A stretch of 64,000 bases of DNA, taken from Nocardia bovistercoris. GTDB lineage: Bacteria; Actinomycetota; Actinomycetes; Mycobacteriales; Mycobacteriaceae. Location: the NCBI RefSeq assembly GCF_015674855.1, contig NZ_JADMLG010000003.1:1-64000 (forward strand). The letters are read 5' to 3'. This document shows positions 8,635 to 18,600 of the stretch, piece by piece; the first letter of the stretch is position 1; every line of letters starts with the position of its first letter. The notes beneath the pieces are model-generated. The model was given only the letters and a program-made list of their open reading frames with translations. It made no database searches and was not told the origin of the DNA. Both the position numbers and the translations under genes were made by a program.

Positions 8635-9509
8635 ACGACGCCGACTACATCGCGCGGCTGTGCGAGCGTCTGGACCTACCGGGCATCATCGACATGCACA
8701 CCCATTTCATGCCGCACAGCGTGTTACGCAAGGTGTGGGCGTACTTCGACGCGGCCGGTGAGATGGCCGGTCGGCCGTGGCCGATCACCTATCGCGAGGA
8801 CGAACCGGTGCGGTTGAAGATCCTGCGCGACTTCGGCGTTCGCGCTTTCACCTCGTTGGTGTACCCGCACAAGCCCGAGATGGCGGCCTGGCTCAACACG
8901 TGGACCGCCGAATTCGCCGCGAACACCCCCGACTGCCTGCACACCGCAACCTTCTATCCCGAACCGGGCGCCGAGACCTACGTGGCCGAGGCGATCGCGG
9001 CGGGCGCGCGAATCTTCAAGGTGCACATCCAAGTCGGTGATTTCGACCCGCGCGCCCCGCACCTGCGCCCGGTGTGGGGGCTACTCGAGGACAGCGGCGT
9101 GCCCGCCCTCGTGCACTGCGGTTCAGGTCCGATACCGGGCAACCACACCGGTCCCGAGCCGATCACCGAACTGCTGCGCCGCCATCCGCGCCTGCGGCTG
9201 ATCATCGCGCACATGGGCACCCCCGAATACTCCGAATTCCTCGATCTCGCGACGGAATACGACGGCGTACACCTCGACACCACCATGGTGTGGACCGATT
9301 TCACCGAAGCCGACGCGCCTTACCCCCCGAACGAACGACCACGCCTGCTCGACCTCGGCGACCGCATCCTGTTCGGCAGCGACTTCCCGAACATCCCCTA
9401 CCCGTACGGACATTCACTGTTCGCACTGGAACGGCTCGAGCTGGGCACGGAATGGCTGCGCGGCGTCTGCTACGGCAATGCCGCGCGAATGTTCGCTATC
9501 GACACCTAG
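8631..9509 (+). CDS. Amidohydrolase family protein (amidohydrolase_2 / ACMSD-like)
   Basis: 292 residues from the GTG that overlaps the previous stop. Metal-binding features of a TIM-barrel amidohydrolase are visible: HTHF at residues 23-26, a His in KVHIQVGDF, LIIAHMGTPEY and the late Asp in ILFGSDFPN. Members hydrolyse or decarboxylate small ring or amide substrates. Coupling to a nucleoside hydrolase suggests a role in breakdown of a released base or related heterocycle, which is inference. The last codons (RMFAIDT, stop at 9509) form the first element of a tandem ~86-bp repeat array that runs on toward recD. Confidence 0.88.
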   Translation: MNDADYIARLCERLDLPGIIDMHTHFMPHSVLRKVWAYFDAAGEMAGRPWPITYREDEPVRLKILRDFGVRAFTSLVYPHKPEMAAWLNTWTAEFAANTPDCLHTATFYPEPGAETYVAEAIAAGARIFKVHIQVGDFDPRAPHLRPVWGLLEDSGVPALVHCGSGPIPGNHTGPEPITELLRRHPRLRLIIAHMGTPEYSEFLDLATEYDGVHLDTTMVWTDFTEADAPYPPNERPRLLDLGDRILFGSDFPNIPYPYGHSLFALERLELGTEWLRGVCYGNAARMFAIDT

Positions 9510-9923
9510 TTTCAGCGTCTGTGCGCGGCGGGACAACTCGCTTGGCGCCACCCGACAACCGACGACAGCGCGAATATTTGGTATCGACACTTGGTTTCAA
9601 CTCCCACGCGCGGCGACACAGCCCGCCGGGACGCAGCATCCGGCTGCCGATGACGGCGCGAACGCTCGGTATCGAATTCTGGATTCAGCCCTGCACGCGG
9701 CGAAGCGGCCCGCCGGGACGCAGCTGCCCGACAACCGACGACCGCGCGAAGCTCGGTAGCAATACCTGGTTTCAGCGTCCACGCACGGCGAGACCGCCCG
9801 TAGGCACGCTGCACCGGGGCCGATGGGACCGCGAATGTCCGGTATCGAGTTCTGGATTCAGCCCTGCGCACGGCGAGACAACCCGCTCGCGCGGAGCACC
9901 CGGCGGGCGATGGCGGCGCGAAT
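9483..9923. repeat. Degenerate ~86-bp tandem repeat array, five units, spanning both gene ends
   Basis: The phase marker GCGCGAA(T/C) or a close variant recurs at 9483, 9568, 9656, 9744, 9829 and 9916, giving spacings of 85, 88, 88, 85 and 87. Each unit then carries a GGTATCGA(C/A)-like block, a TGG(T/A)TTCAG block, GCGCGGCGA, and a CCGG..GATG..GGCGCGAA ending. The first unit starts in the last codons of the amidohydrolase gene and the last ends in the 3' codons of recD. Apart from this array, the 348-bp gap between the two genes has no other content. Confidence 0.85.
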
Positions 9924-12080
9924 GGCGTCCTCGCCGCCGATGATCCGCACGTTGCGCCGGGCCCTGGTGATCGCGGTGTAGAGCAGTTCTCGGGTGAGCA
10001 GGGTCGATTCGGGTTCGGGCAGCACCACCGACACGGTGTCGTACTGGCTGCCCTGACTGCGGTGGATGGTCATCGCGAAAACCGTCGCCACGGCCGGGAA
10101 CTGGGTGGGATGCACCAGGTAGGGTGCGCTGCCGCGTTGCAGGGCCGCGCGCAGTGAGCCGTCGGGGCGGCGCACGATCACACCGGTGTCACCGTTGTAG
10201 ATGCGGGCCTCGTGGTCGTTGGCGGTCACCAGCAGCGGCTGGCCCGGATACCATGGCGCGTGCGGTGATTCGGGGCCCGCGCCACCAGCGGCGGCCCATT
10301 CGGCGGCCATGCGGTCCCAGCGTTCCACGCCGAAGGGGCCCTGCCGGTGCGCGCACAGCAGACGGTGCGATTCGAGGGCGGTGAGCGCGCCCGCGGCGTC
10401 GCCGTCGAGCGCGGCGGCGGTGACCGCGAGCGCCGCCGCGACGACGTCCGCACGCACCGCGGCGGTCCGGTCCGGCGGGAACAACGACAGTTCGGTCCCG
10501 CCTTCGCGCAGCAGTGCGACGGCGGTGTCGGCATCGCCCGCGCGCACCGCGACCGCGAGTTCGGCGATTTTGCCGCCGAAGCGGCGACCGCGGGTCAGCC
10601 GCACGATACCGCCGCGCATCCTCGCGCGTTCCAGCTCCGAGAACTCCTCGACACCGACGACTTCCGACTGTGTCGAGCCATCGATCGGAGGTGAGCCCGC
10701 AACCGGTGTCGTGCCGCCGGTCGAGGTCGTGCCCACGATCGGAACCGCACTTCCCGGCGAAGTCGCACCGCCGGGCACAGCCGCACCGTCAGACGAAGCC
10801 ACGCCGTCAGACGAAGCCACGCCGTCAGACGAAGCCACATCGTCGGACCGAGCCACATCGTCGGACCGAGCCACATCGTCGGACCGAGCCACGCCGTCAG
10901 ACCGAGCCACGCCGTCAGACGGCGGTGCACCTGGTATCGACGTCGGGCCTGCCGTCGGAGTCGCGCCCGCTATCGGCGTCGCGACGGAAAGTGTTGCACT
11001 GCCGAGGATTTCGTACAGAGCTGGGTTCGGCGCGCCCGCTACCGGGCCAGCGACCAGGTCGGCGAGGACCGCGCCCGCGTCCACCGAGGCCAGTTGGTCC
11101 GGGTCGCCTGCGAGTACCAGGCGGGTGTCGGGACGGAGGGCTTCCAGGAGGCTGCTCATCATGGTCAGCGACACCATGGAGGTTTCGTCGACCACGATCA
11201 CGTCGTAGGGCAGGCGGTTGAACTCGTGATAGCGGAAACGGGTGCCGCGGCCGCGCTGCCAGCCGAGTAGACGGTGCAGGGTGGCCGCGGTCAGTTCGGG
11301 GAGGCCGAGGGCTGCCGCCTGTTCGCGGACCGCCTCCTGGAGTCGGGCCGCGGCCTTGCCGGTCGGCGCGGCCAGCGCGATCCGCAGCGCTTGCGCCTTC
11401 GGGTCGGCCTTGCGGTGCGCTTCGAGCAGCGCCAGGATGCGGGCGATGGTGTGGGTTTTCCCGGTGCCGGGTCCGCCCGCGACCACGGTGGTCCAGTGGG
11501 TGGCGGCCAGTGCGGCGGCGACCCGCTGGCGATCCGCCATGGCGCCGTGCGCGTCGGTGTCGAAGAGGCGGTCGAGTTCGCGGCGCACCACCGCGGGGAC
11601 GACCACCGGGTGGTGGGCCGCGCGTTCGGTGAGCACCCGCCGAATCGTCTGTTCCTGCCGGAAATACCGGTCCAGGTACAGCAGCGGTCCGCCGTCGGTC
11701 CCCGGCTCGGCCTCCACCAGCCGCAGCGGCGTCAGCGGACCGGCCTTGCCGCCGCGCACCAGCGGACTCACCCGCAGCGCCGCGACGACGGCGTCGATAT
11801 CGGGCCACGGCAGGGTCGCGGGGTCGACGCCGATCCCGTCCTCGCGACCTTCGTCGGCGTCCACGCCGATCTCACGCAGCCGAGCCACCTCGAGACACAC
11901 CGACCCCGACCGCACCGCGCGCACCGCCAGCGCCGCCGCGAACAGCACCTCCTGGCTGTCCTCCCCGCCGAGTCGGCCCAGACGCAACGCGACGTGCACG
12001 TCGGCGGCGGACAGCACACCCGCCTCGTTGAATATCCGCAACGCACCGGTGGCACGCTGCGCCAGTTGGATCGAAGTCAC
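9858..12080 (-). CDS. recD: Exodeoxyribonuclease V subunit alpha
   Basis: 740 residues, against about 570-610 for most RecD proteins. RecD is the 5'-3' SF1B helicase of the RecBCD complex, which unwinds and trims double-strand ends. Walker A is GGPGTGKT at residues 202-209, and VIVDETSMVS and LAGDPDQLAS follow. The C-terminal motifs AMTIHRSQGSQYD and LYTAITRARRNV are typical. The excess length is mainly a low-complexity insert at about residues 365-480 containing eight tandem copies of a six-residue unit (SDGVAR-like, residues about 386-434). The GTG start overlaps the stop of a 54-codon ORF by 4 bp (GTGA). The 3' end lies in a tandem repeat array. Confidence 0.93.
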   Translation of the reverse strand: MTSIQLAQRATGALRIFNEAGVLSAADVHVALRLGRLGGEDSQEVLFAAALAVRAVRSGSVCLEVARLREIGVDADEGREDGIGVDPATLPWPDIDAVVAALRVSPLVRGGKAGPLTPLRLVEAEPGTDGGPLLYLDRYFRQEQTIRRVLTERAAHHPVVVPAVVRRELDRLFDTDAHGAMADRQRVAAALAATHWTTVVAGGPGTGKTHTIARILALLEAHRKADPKAQALRIALAAPTGKAAARLQEAVREQAAALGLPELTAATLHRLLGWQRGRGTRFRYHEFNRLPYDVIVVDETSMVSLTMMSSLLEALRPDTRLVLAGDPDQLASVDAGAVLADLVAGPVAGAPNPALYEILGSATLSVATPIAGATPTAGPTSIPGAPPSDGVARSDGVARSDDVARSDDVARSDDVASSDGVASSDGVASSDGAAVPGGATSPGSAVPIVGTTSTGGTTPVAGSPPIDGSTQSEVVGVEEFSELERARMRGGIVRLTRGRRFGGKIAELAVAVRAGDADTAVALLREGGTELSLFPPDRTAAVRADVVAAALAVTAAALDGDAAGALTALESHRLLCAHRQGPFGVERWDRMAAEWAAAGGAGPESPHAPWYPGQPLLVTANDHEARIYNGDTGVIVRRPDGSLRAALQRGSAPYLVHPTQFPAVATVFAMTIHRSQGSQYDTVSVVLPEPESTLLTRELLYTAITRARRNVRIIGGEDAIRAAIARRVLRASGLSRRAQG
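10780..10923 (-). repeat. Eight tandem 18-bp units inside recD
   Basis: Plus-strand units of the form GCCACGCCGTCAGACGAA, with variants GCCACATCGTCGGACCGA and GCCGCACCGTCAGACGAA, run without gaps from 10780 to 10923 (144 bp). They keep the reading frame and encode a Ser-Asp-(Gly/Asp)-Val-Ala-(Arg/Ser) repeat in a disordered insert of RecD. Confidence 0.92.
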
Positions 12081-12241
12081 CGTGCCGCCCCTTCGGGTAG
12101 ATCCGCAGCCATCAGCGTGTCCAGCGCCCGCCATCGCGACACACCACATACCGACGGCGTGCCCGCGGCGATCATGCCGCGCACGAACAGGCACGCGCAG
12201 CCACCGAGGCGCAAGCACGGACCGTAGCGGACCGAGGTCAT
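12077..12241 (-). CDS. 54-residue ORF, duplicated RecB C-terminal tail, coupled to recB and recD
   Basis: The ORF begins with the ATG that overlaps the recB stop (ATGA) and ends with a TGA that overlaps the recD GTG (GTGA). Its product contains LRLGGCACLFVRGMIAAGTP, closely matching the true RecB tail LHLGGCAYLFVRGMIGAETP, and goes on with CGVSRWRALDTLMAADLPEG against CGVFRWQPPHTLITAISDLL. It is therefore a tandem copy of about 49 codons of the recB 3' end. Whether it makes a stable peptide is unknown. It may simply keep translation coupled between recB and recD. In most actinobacteria I would expect no gene here. Confidence 0.6.
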   Translation of the reverse strand: MTSVRYGPCLRLGGCACLFVRGMIAAGTPSVCGVSRWRALDTLMAADLPEGAAR

Positions 12242-15200
12242 CGAGTCTCCCCAGCCAGCAGATCCGAGATCGCGGTGATCAGCGTATGCGGCGGCTGCCA
12301 ACGGAACACACCGCAGCCGGGCGGTGTCTCCGCGCCGATCATGCCGCGCACGAACAGGTATGCGCAGCCGCCGAGGTGCAGGCGGGGATCGTAGTCGGGC
12401 ATCCGCCAGCGTAGGTAGCGGTGCAGGGCAACGGAATACAGTAGCGCCTGGAGCGGGTAGTGCGAGCGGGTCATCTCCGCGGTCATGCGGTCGGGGGTGT
12501 AGTGGGCCACGGTCAGGTCGCCGACGCCGAGGCGGTTGGTCTTGTAGTCCACGATCACGAAACATGGTGTGCCGGTGTCGGAGTCGGTGATCCGCAGCAC
12601 GGCGTCGATGCTGCCGGTGAGGTAGCCGCGCAGCGGGGTTTCACCGAGTGCGGCGACCTGGTCGGCGTAGTCGCGGAAAGGGTCGTCGGGGTCGAGGTGG
12701 GTGTGCAGTAGTTCGGCGACGGCGCGCAGCGTGGCCGATGCCTCGGTCGGCGCGTCACCGCCCGCGAGTGGCAGTTCGAATTCCAATTCGTTGAGCTGGT
12801 CGCGCATCCGGATGTCGGCGAGGCGGCCGAAGCCGAGCGGGGTGTACAGCACCGCGAGCAGCGCGCGCGCCAGATGCTCGACGTCGATGTCTGCGAGAGC
12901 CTCCGCGACCGCCTCGGCGCAGCGGTCGCGTAGTTCTTCGGCGAGGTCGGCGGACTCGCGGTCCACCCGTTCGAGGATGCCGTGCACGAGGGTACCGAAT
13001 TCCGCTCCGTAGGGCAGGCCGTTCATCGGCGAGGGCGCGCCCTCGGTCGGTTCGTCCGGCGAGGCGGGTGTGTCGGAGGGCTCGTCGCCGAGGTCGCGCT
13101 GGTCCTCGGGTTCGGCGTCGGTGACGTACTCGTGCGCGTCCGCGGTCAGCGCCGAATAGGAAGTGCGGCGCCAGTATTGGTCGACGACGCGGGTGAAGCG
13201 GGCGGCGGCCGGTGCGCCGGAACCGTTCTCGGCGCGCGGGCGGCGGATCGCGGCGGTCTCGGTGTCTCGCACCGCGGTCACCGAGATCGCGCGCGGATGC
13301 CCGGCCGCCCACGCCGTGAGGTTCGCGACCGCGACGGCGTCCGCGGGCACCGACGCGCGCGCGGGCACCTGCGGCCCACCGCCGTTCCGACCGAGGATAA
13401 GCCGGTGCAGCGGCGCGGTCGCGGTGGTGAACGCGGGCGCCCACCAGGCGACGATCTGGCATTTCGCCCTGGTCAACGCGACATACAGCAGCCGCAGTTC
13501 CTCACCGGCCTCCTCGGCCTCGGCGCGTGTCCTGCGTTCGGCGAAACCCCTGGCCTCCTGGCCGCCCACGTCGAGCACCCGCGCGCCGTCCTCGTCGTGG
13601 AACAGCAGCGTGCTCGGTTCGGGTTTGGCGTTGTCCCACGCGAAAGGCAGGTAGACGACCGGGAATTCGAGTCCCTTGCTGGCGTGCACGGTCGCGATCT
13701 GGACGGCCGCGGCGTCGCGGTCGAGGCGTCGGCTGCGGTCGGCGACGCTGCCGGAGGCGGGTTCGCGGATCCGGTCCGCCAGCCACCGGGTGAGCGCGGT
13801 GAGCCCGAAACCCTCGACCAGCGCGGCGTGATCGAGCAGTTGCGCGATATGGCGCACGTCGGTGAGCTGCCGTTCACCGTTCTCGACGGTGAGCAGTCGT
13901 CCCGCGAGATCGGTTTCCGCGCTGAGCTTCTCGAACACGGCCGCGAATCCGGCGCGGGCGAACAGGCGGGCCGCCTCGCGCAGCTGCGCGCTGACCCGAC
14001 CGACCAGATCCGCTCCGCCGCTGTCGAGTTCGGCCGCGCCGACGCCGAGTACGGGCGTGCTCGCGGCCAGCCGGACCCGGTCGGAGCGGTGCGGCTGTTC
14101 CAGCGCGCGCAACACCCACAGCCAGTCGGTGGCGCTGTCGGTCTCGAAGACGCTGGTGCCGCCCGCGAGCACCGAAGGCACGCCGACCCGGTCCAATGCC
14201 GCACGCACCACATCGATCTGGGACCGCCGCCGGACCAGCACGGCGATATCCCCCGGCCCGATCGGACGCGGCTCGTCGGCGGAGTCGATGCGGGCGCCGG
14301 ACTCGAGCAGCGCGGCGATATCGGCGGCGAGGTCTTCGGCCACTTTCGCCCGCAAGCGCCCCACCGTGGGAAAGCCGGACCGGTTGAGCGGCCCGGCGCC
14401 GGTGCGACCGAGGCATCGCAGTCGCAGCGGCGTGATCAGCTCCTCGGGACCGGACAGCCTGCTCCACGGGCGGGTCGCCGTCACCGGGTGCACCACGATG
14501 TCGGGGTGGCCGAGCGCCGCGCCGCCCTGAAGATGGTCGAGCGCGGCGAGCAGTCCGGCGTCGCTGCGCCAGTTGTCGGTGAGCTCGCGGCGGCTGTCGG
14601 AATGGGCGACGGCATCGAGGTAGCTGAGTACTTCGGCGCCGCGAAATGCGTAGACGGCCTGCTTCGGGTCGCCGACCAGCACCGTGGTGGTGTGGCCGTG
14701 GAAGGCGCGGCGCAGGATGTCCCATTGCAGCGGGTCGGTGTCCTGGAACTCGTCGACCAGCGCGACCCGGTATCGGTCCCTGATCCGCGCGCAGGCGGCT
14801 TCGCCGTGCACCGGATCCGCGAGCACGTCGTGCAACAGGACCAGCAGGTCGTCGAAATCGCGCAGACCCGCCAACCGCTTGCGCCGCAACGTCTCCGCGC
14901 GCGCCGCCGCCGCGAACGCGACCCGCTCGCCCTCCGGTCCATCACCTGCTGGCACGAGCCGCGCGTGCGGGTCGGCCACGGCGGCCAGCGCGAGGGCGTG
15001 AGCCGCTCTGAGGTCGAAGGGCGGCCCGGACTTGGCGTAGCGGTGCAGATACAGGTCGTCGGCGACGGTGCGGACGAGTTCGTCCACGGATTCGACCAGC
15101 CGCACGCCGGGATCGTGTTCACCGGCGAGCCCGAGTTCGTCGAGCATGCGCTGACAGAAGCTGTGCGTGGTGACGATGGTGCCCGCGTCGAAATCCGACA

Positions 15201-15573
15201 GCGCCGCGAGCAGCCTGGCGCGGGCGCGGCTCACGTGTTCGGCGTCGCCGCGCGCGAGGTGGCGGACCAACTCGTCGGGGTGGCGCGCCGAATCGGGCTC
15301 GGCCAGTGCCGCAGCCACCGCCACGAAGCGGTCGCGGGCGCGTTCGCGCAGTTCCCGCGTGGCGGCGCGGCTGAAGGTCACCAGCAGCAACTGCGAGATG
15401 TCGATGCCCGCCTCGGCCACGTACCGGACCGCGAGCCCGACGATCGCGTGCGTCTTCCCGGTGCCCGCGCTGGCCTCGAGCACCGTGGTGCCGCGCGGCA
15501 GCGGCCCGAACGGATCGAAGGGGTCGGCCGACCGGAGTGCCGGAACCGACAGGTCCGCGTCCTGAATCATCAT
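12238..15573 (-). CDS. recB: Exodeoxyribonuclease V subunit beta
   Basis: 1111 residues, close to the family norm. RecB is the 3'-5' SF1A helicase and nuclease subunit of RecBCD. Walker A is ASAGTGKT (residues 34-41). The Walker B/motif II region is VDEFQDTDPLQWDI, followed by VGDPKQAVYAFRGAE, IATVHASKGLEFPVVYLPF and the helicase motif VI LLYVALTRAKC. The nuclease active site VIVDYKTNRLG lies near residues 1008-1018. The tail LGGCAYLFVRGM is the conserved RecB C-terminus and has a second copy just downstream. A start at 15570 (second ATG) is equally possible. It lies 106 bp after recC, in one operon recC-recB-sORF-recD. Confidence 0.95.
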   Translation of the reverse strand: MMIQDADLSVPALRSADPFDPFGPLPRGTTVLEASAGTGKTHAIVGLAVRYVAEAGIDISQLLLVTFSRAATRELRERARDRFVAVAAALAEPDSARHPDELVRHLARGDAEHVSRARARLLAALSDFDAGTIVTTHSFCQRMLDELGLAGEHDPGVRLVESVDELVRTVADDLYLHRYAKSGPPFDLRAAHALALAAVADPHARLVPAGDGPEGERVAFAAAARAETLRRKRLAGLRDFDDLLVLLHDVLADPVHGEAACARIRDRYRVALVDEFQDTDPLQWDILRRAFHGHTTTVLVGDPKQAVYAFRGAEVLSYLDAVAHSDSRRELTDNWRSDAGLLAALDHLQGGAALGHPDIVVHPVTATRPWSRLSGPEELITPLRLRCLGRTGAGPLNRSGFPTVGRLRAKVAEDLAADIAALLESGARIDSADEPRPIGPGDIAVLVRRRSQIDVVRAALDRVGVPSVLAGGTSVFETDSATDWLWVLRALEQPHRSDRVRLAASTPVLGVGAAELDSGGADLVGRVSAQLREAARLFARAGFAAVFEKLSAETDLAGRLLTVENGERQLTDVRHIAQLLDHAALVEGFGLTALTRWLADRIREPASGSVADRSRRLDRDAAAVQIATVHASKGLEFPVVYLPFAWDNAKPEPSTLLFHDEDGARVLDVGGQEARGFAERRTRAEAEEAGEELRLLYVALTRAKCQIVAWWAPAFTTATAPLHRLILGRNGGGPQVPARASVPADAVAVANLTAWAAGHPRAISVTAVRDTETAAIRRPRAENGSGAPAAARFTRVVDQYWRRTSYSALTADAHEYVTDAEPEDQRDLGDEPSDTPASPDEPTEGAPSPMNGLPYGAEFGTLVHGILERVDRESADLAEELRDRCAEAVAEALADIDVEHLARALLAVLYTPLGFGRLADIRMRDQLNELEFELPLAGGDAPTEASATLRAVAELLHTHLDPDDPFRDYADQVAALGETPLRGYLTGSIDAVLRITDSDTGTPCFVIVDYKTNRLGVGDLTVAHYTPDRMTAEMTRSHYPLQALLYSVALHRYLRWRMPDYDPRLHLGGCAYLFVRGMIGAETPPGCGVFRWQPPHTLITAISDLLAGETR

Positions 15574-15679
15574 GCCGGACCTCGACTTCCGTATACCGGT
15601 CCCCGCCTCGCGGTGGCGAACAGCCTACTGCGGCCGGTGCGCCGAATCGGGGACCTCGTGCGCGCGTCGCCGGGACCGG

Positions 15680-18600
15680 TCACGGCTGCCCCTGTGTCTC
15701 GGCGGCCAGCAGCGGCGCCCAGAGCCTGCGGGCGATGGCGCCGAAACGGGTGTTCTCCCCGCGCTCGCCCGCCTGCGCGGCGACGGCGGTGAGGTCGTCC
15801 AGGCGCGGGGCCGCGCCCCAGATGTAGCGCAGGTGCCGGTCGGTGTGGTCGCCGTACTTGCCGGGTCCGTTCGGCCCGCCGTCGAATTCGCGCTCGGCGG
15901 CGGCGAACGCCTCGTCGGCGCTGCCGCCGCGGAATCGGCGCTCGGCGTAGGCGGCGGTCGCGGTCGGGGCGATCGGCAGGGGTTCGGCCAGTCCGGCGTC
16001 GCGCAGCTTGACCAGTTCGCGCAGGATCGTCACGGCCTCGGGCGCGGCGGGGGCGGTGAGCTCCGAACGCCAAGCGGGCCGCCGGAACTGGCCGCGGCCT
16101 GTGGTGACCGCCTGCCAGCCGCGGTCCTCGGTGGCGGACAGCGCGAGCACCGAAACCCACGCGGCGAGACGGTGTTTGGGCGCGAGCTTCGAATAGGTGG
16201 TACGCACCAACTGCTCGCCGCGCACCTCGGGCACGGTGCCGGTGAGCCTGCGGCCGTTGCCGAGATCGATCGCGATGTCCACCGCGCGAGCCTGCACGCG
16301 GTAGTGGCCTTCGCAGGCGCGCACGAGAGTATCGACGGTGTACTCGATCTCGTCGAGCACCGCGGCGCCGAGCCCGAACGGCGGCAGCGTGCCGCGCCGC
16401 CATTCCGCGGCGCGCAACTCCGCGCCGTCGGCGCCGGTGAGCCGCGCGGTCAACATGCGTTCGCCCAGTTCCCATTTGGCGAGCCCGTCGAGTTCGATGG
16501 GAATCCGGTCGGCGATATCGTCGTCGTATTCGGGCACTCGCAGGCCGAGTCGCTGCCACAGGAACGCGCGCACCGGATGTTCCACGAACGACAGCAGATC
16601 CGCGAGCGCCACATCGCCCAGGTCGGGGGTCGGCAGCGGACCGCGCAGGAACGCCGGTCGCGGACAGGCGGGTGCGGCGGCGGCCACCGCGCCCGCGAGC
16701 GCGACGGTGTCGAAGCTGAACGGGTCGTCGGCGCGGAAGTTCCTGCCGTCGAAACTCTGCAGCGGGTGCCGCACCAACACTCCGGTCAGGTCGTCGCCGA
16801 CGTAACCGCGCACCACGTCGAGCAATTCGGCCACCGGGATCGCGGGCGGACGCTCGGCGCCGCTCACCGGGTCGGCGCCGGAGTAGAACACCAGCAGCCG
16901 CTCGCGCGCGGCGAGCACGCAGTCCAGCAGGATCTGCCGGTCCTCGGCGCGCGGATCGCGTTCGCCCGGCAGCGGGTCGCGGGCGAGCACATCGTCGCCG
17001 TCCGCGCCGCCCGGGCGTGGGAAGACCTCGTCGTCGAGACCGAGCAGCACGACCACGCGGTGCGGCACCGAACGCATCGGCGCCAGGGCGCACACGGTCA
17101 GCTCCCCGGTGCGGAAGTTGGCGCGCGGCGGCGCGGCCGCGAGCCGACCGGCCAGCAGCACGTCGACATCGGCGAGGCGCAGCGCGGTATCACCCGCGTG
17201 ATCCAACGCCGCCGCCAGCTCGCGCTTGGCTTCCGCGCGCACCCACGCCTGCGCTTCGGGCACATCGGTGAGCAGGTCGAGCGCGCGGGCCAGCACCGCG
17301 GCCCACTCGCGAGCGGGCGCGGGACCGCGCAGATCGCGCAGGCACACCGCGAGCCGGTCGATGAATTCCGCGAACCGACCAGCCAGGTCGACGTCGTTGC
17401 TGTCCACATCGTCGAGCGGCAGCGCGAGGTCGAGCCAGTCGCGGGCGGTGTCGTCGGCAGCCACGCCGAGCAGGATGCGGTCCACCGCTCCGTTCAGCGT
17501 GTTCTGCCCGAAGTCGGCGAGCCCGAACGCCTGCCGCTGCCGCTGCCCGATCCCCCACCGCGCGCCCGATTCCGCGGCCCACTCGCGCAGCCGCTCGATC
17601 GCGTCGTCATCGAATCCGCAACGCCTGCGCACGGTTTCGGCGGCAGCCAGATCCAGCACCTGGGTAACGGTGACGCGCCCGTCGGCCAGCTCGAGCAGCG
17701 TCGCCACGACCGCGAGCAACGGATTGGTCGTCGCGCGCCCGCGATCGGCGAGCCGCACCCGCAACTGCCGAGCCGGATGCGCCCCCGCCTCGACCGGCTC
17801 ACCGACCGTCCGCACCCCGAAAGCGGCCAGGATCAGCGGCGCGTACGCCTCGACCTCGGGGCACATGATCACCACATCGCGCGGTTCGAGCGTCGGATCC
17901 CGCGCGAACAACCCCAAGAGCGCATCGCGCAACACCTCGACCTGCCGCGCCGCACCATGACAGGCGTGCACCCGCACACTGCCGTCGGCCCGCACCCGCT
18001 CCCGAGGCGGCCACCGATCGTCCCGGATACCGGCGACCATCGCACCGAGCAGCGTCGTCCGCTCCGTCTCCGACACGAGCCCGGTCGTACGCTCCGACTC
18101 GGACGTCGTCGTGGGTAGACCACGCACGGGCTCGGTCGTCGGCCCCGGCACAGTCGTCCGCCTCGGTGCGAGGTCAGCTCCCGCCGCTGAACCGAGCCCG
18201 GTCGTATCCCCCGACGCGGGCGTAGTCACGCCCGACGCACGCTCGGCCGCCGCGGGCGCGAACTCGGCCCCTACCGACAGCGCCTGCTCGGACGCTGCTC
18301 CCGGCGCGGATCTCGTCGTTACCCCCGAGGTGAATTCGGCTGCTCGCCCCGATGCGACAGGACCGAGGCGTTCGTCGGACGCGGCTGCGCTCGTGAGTCG
18401 TTGTTGCAGTTCGCGTGCGTCGCGGGCGAGGCCGGTCAGGAGCGGGTGGGCGACGGTGTGGGCGGTGCGATCAGTGGCGCGGCGGGTGGAGGCCGGTATG
18501 TCCGAGAGCGCCGACCACATCGCCGGACTCGGGTGCGTCAACCAGAGGTGTATCTCGCGGGACGCGCCGAGGGCGGTGAGGACGGCGAGTTGGTCGGCGG

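Noticed and set aside
10780..10923. CRISPR-like short repeats in recD
   Set aside because: Units are contiguous with no spacers and stay in frame, so they are coding tandem repeats. The same holds for 18872-19051 in recC.
12982..15792. Very long plus-strand open frame (936 codons) antisense to recB
   Set aside because: It is a high-GC shadow of recB: the product is rich in Arg, Gly and Ala, has no domain, and recB itself has full motifs.
15572..18118. Plus-strand open frame of 848 codons antisense to recC
   Set aside because: Composition is that of a shadow frame; recC motifs lie in the opposite strand.
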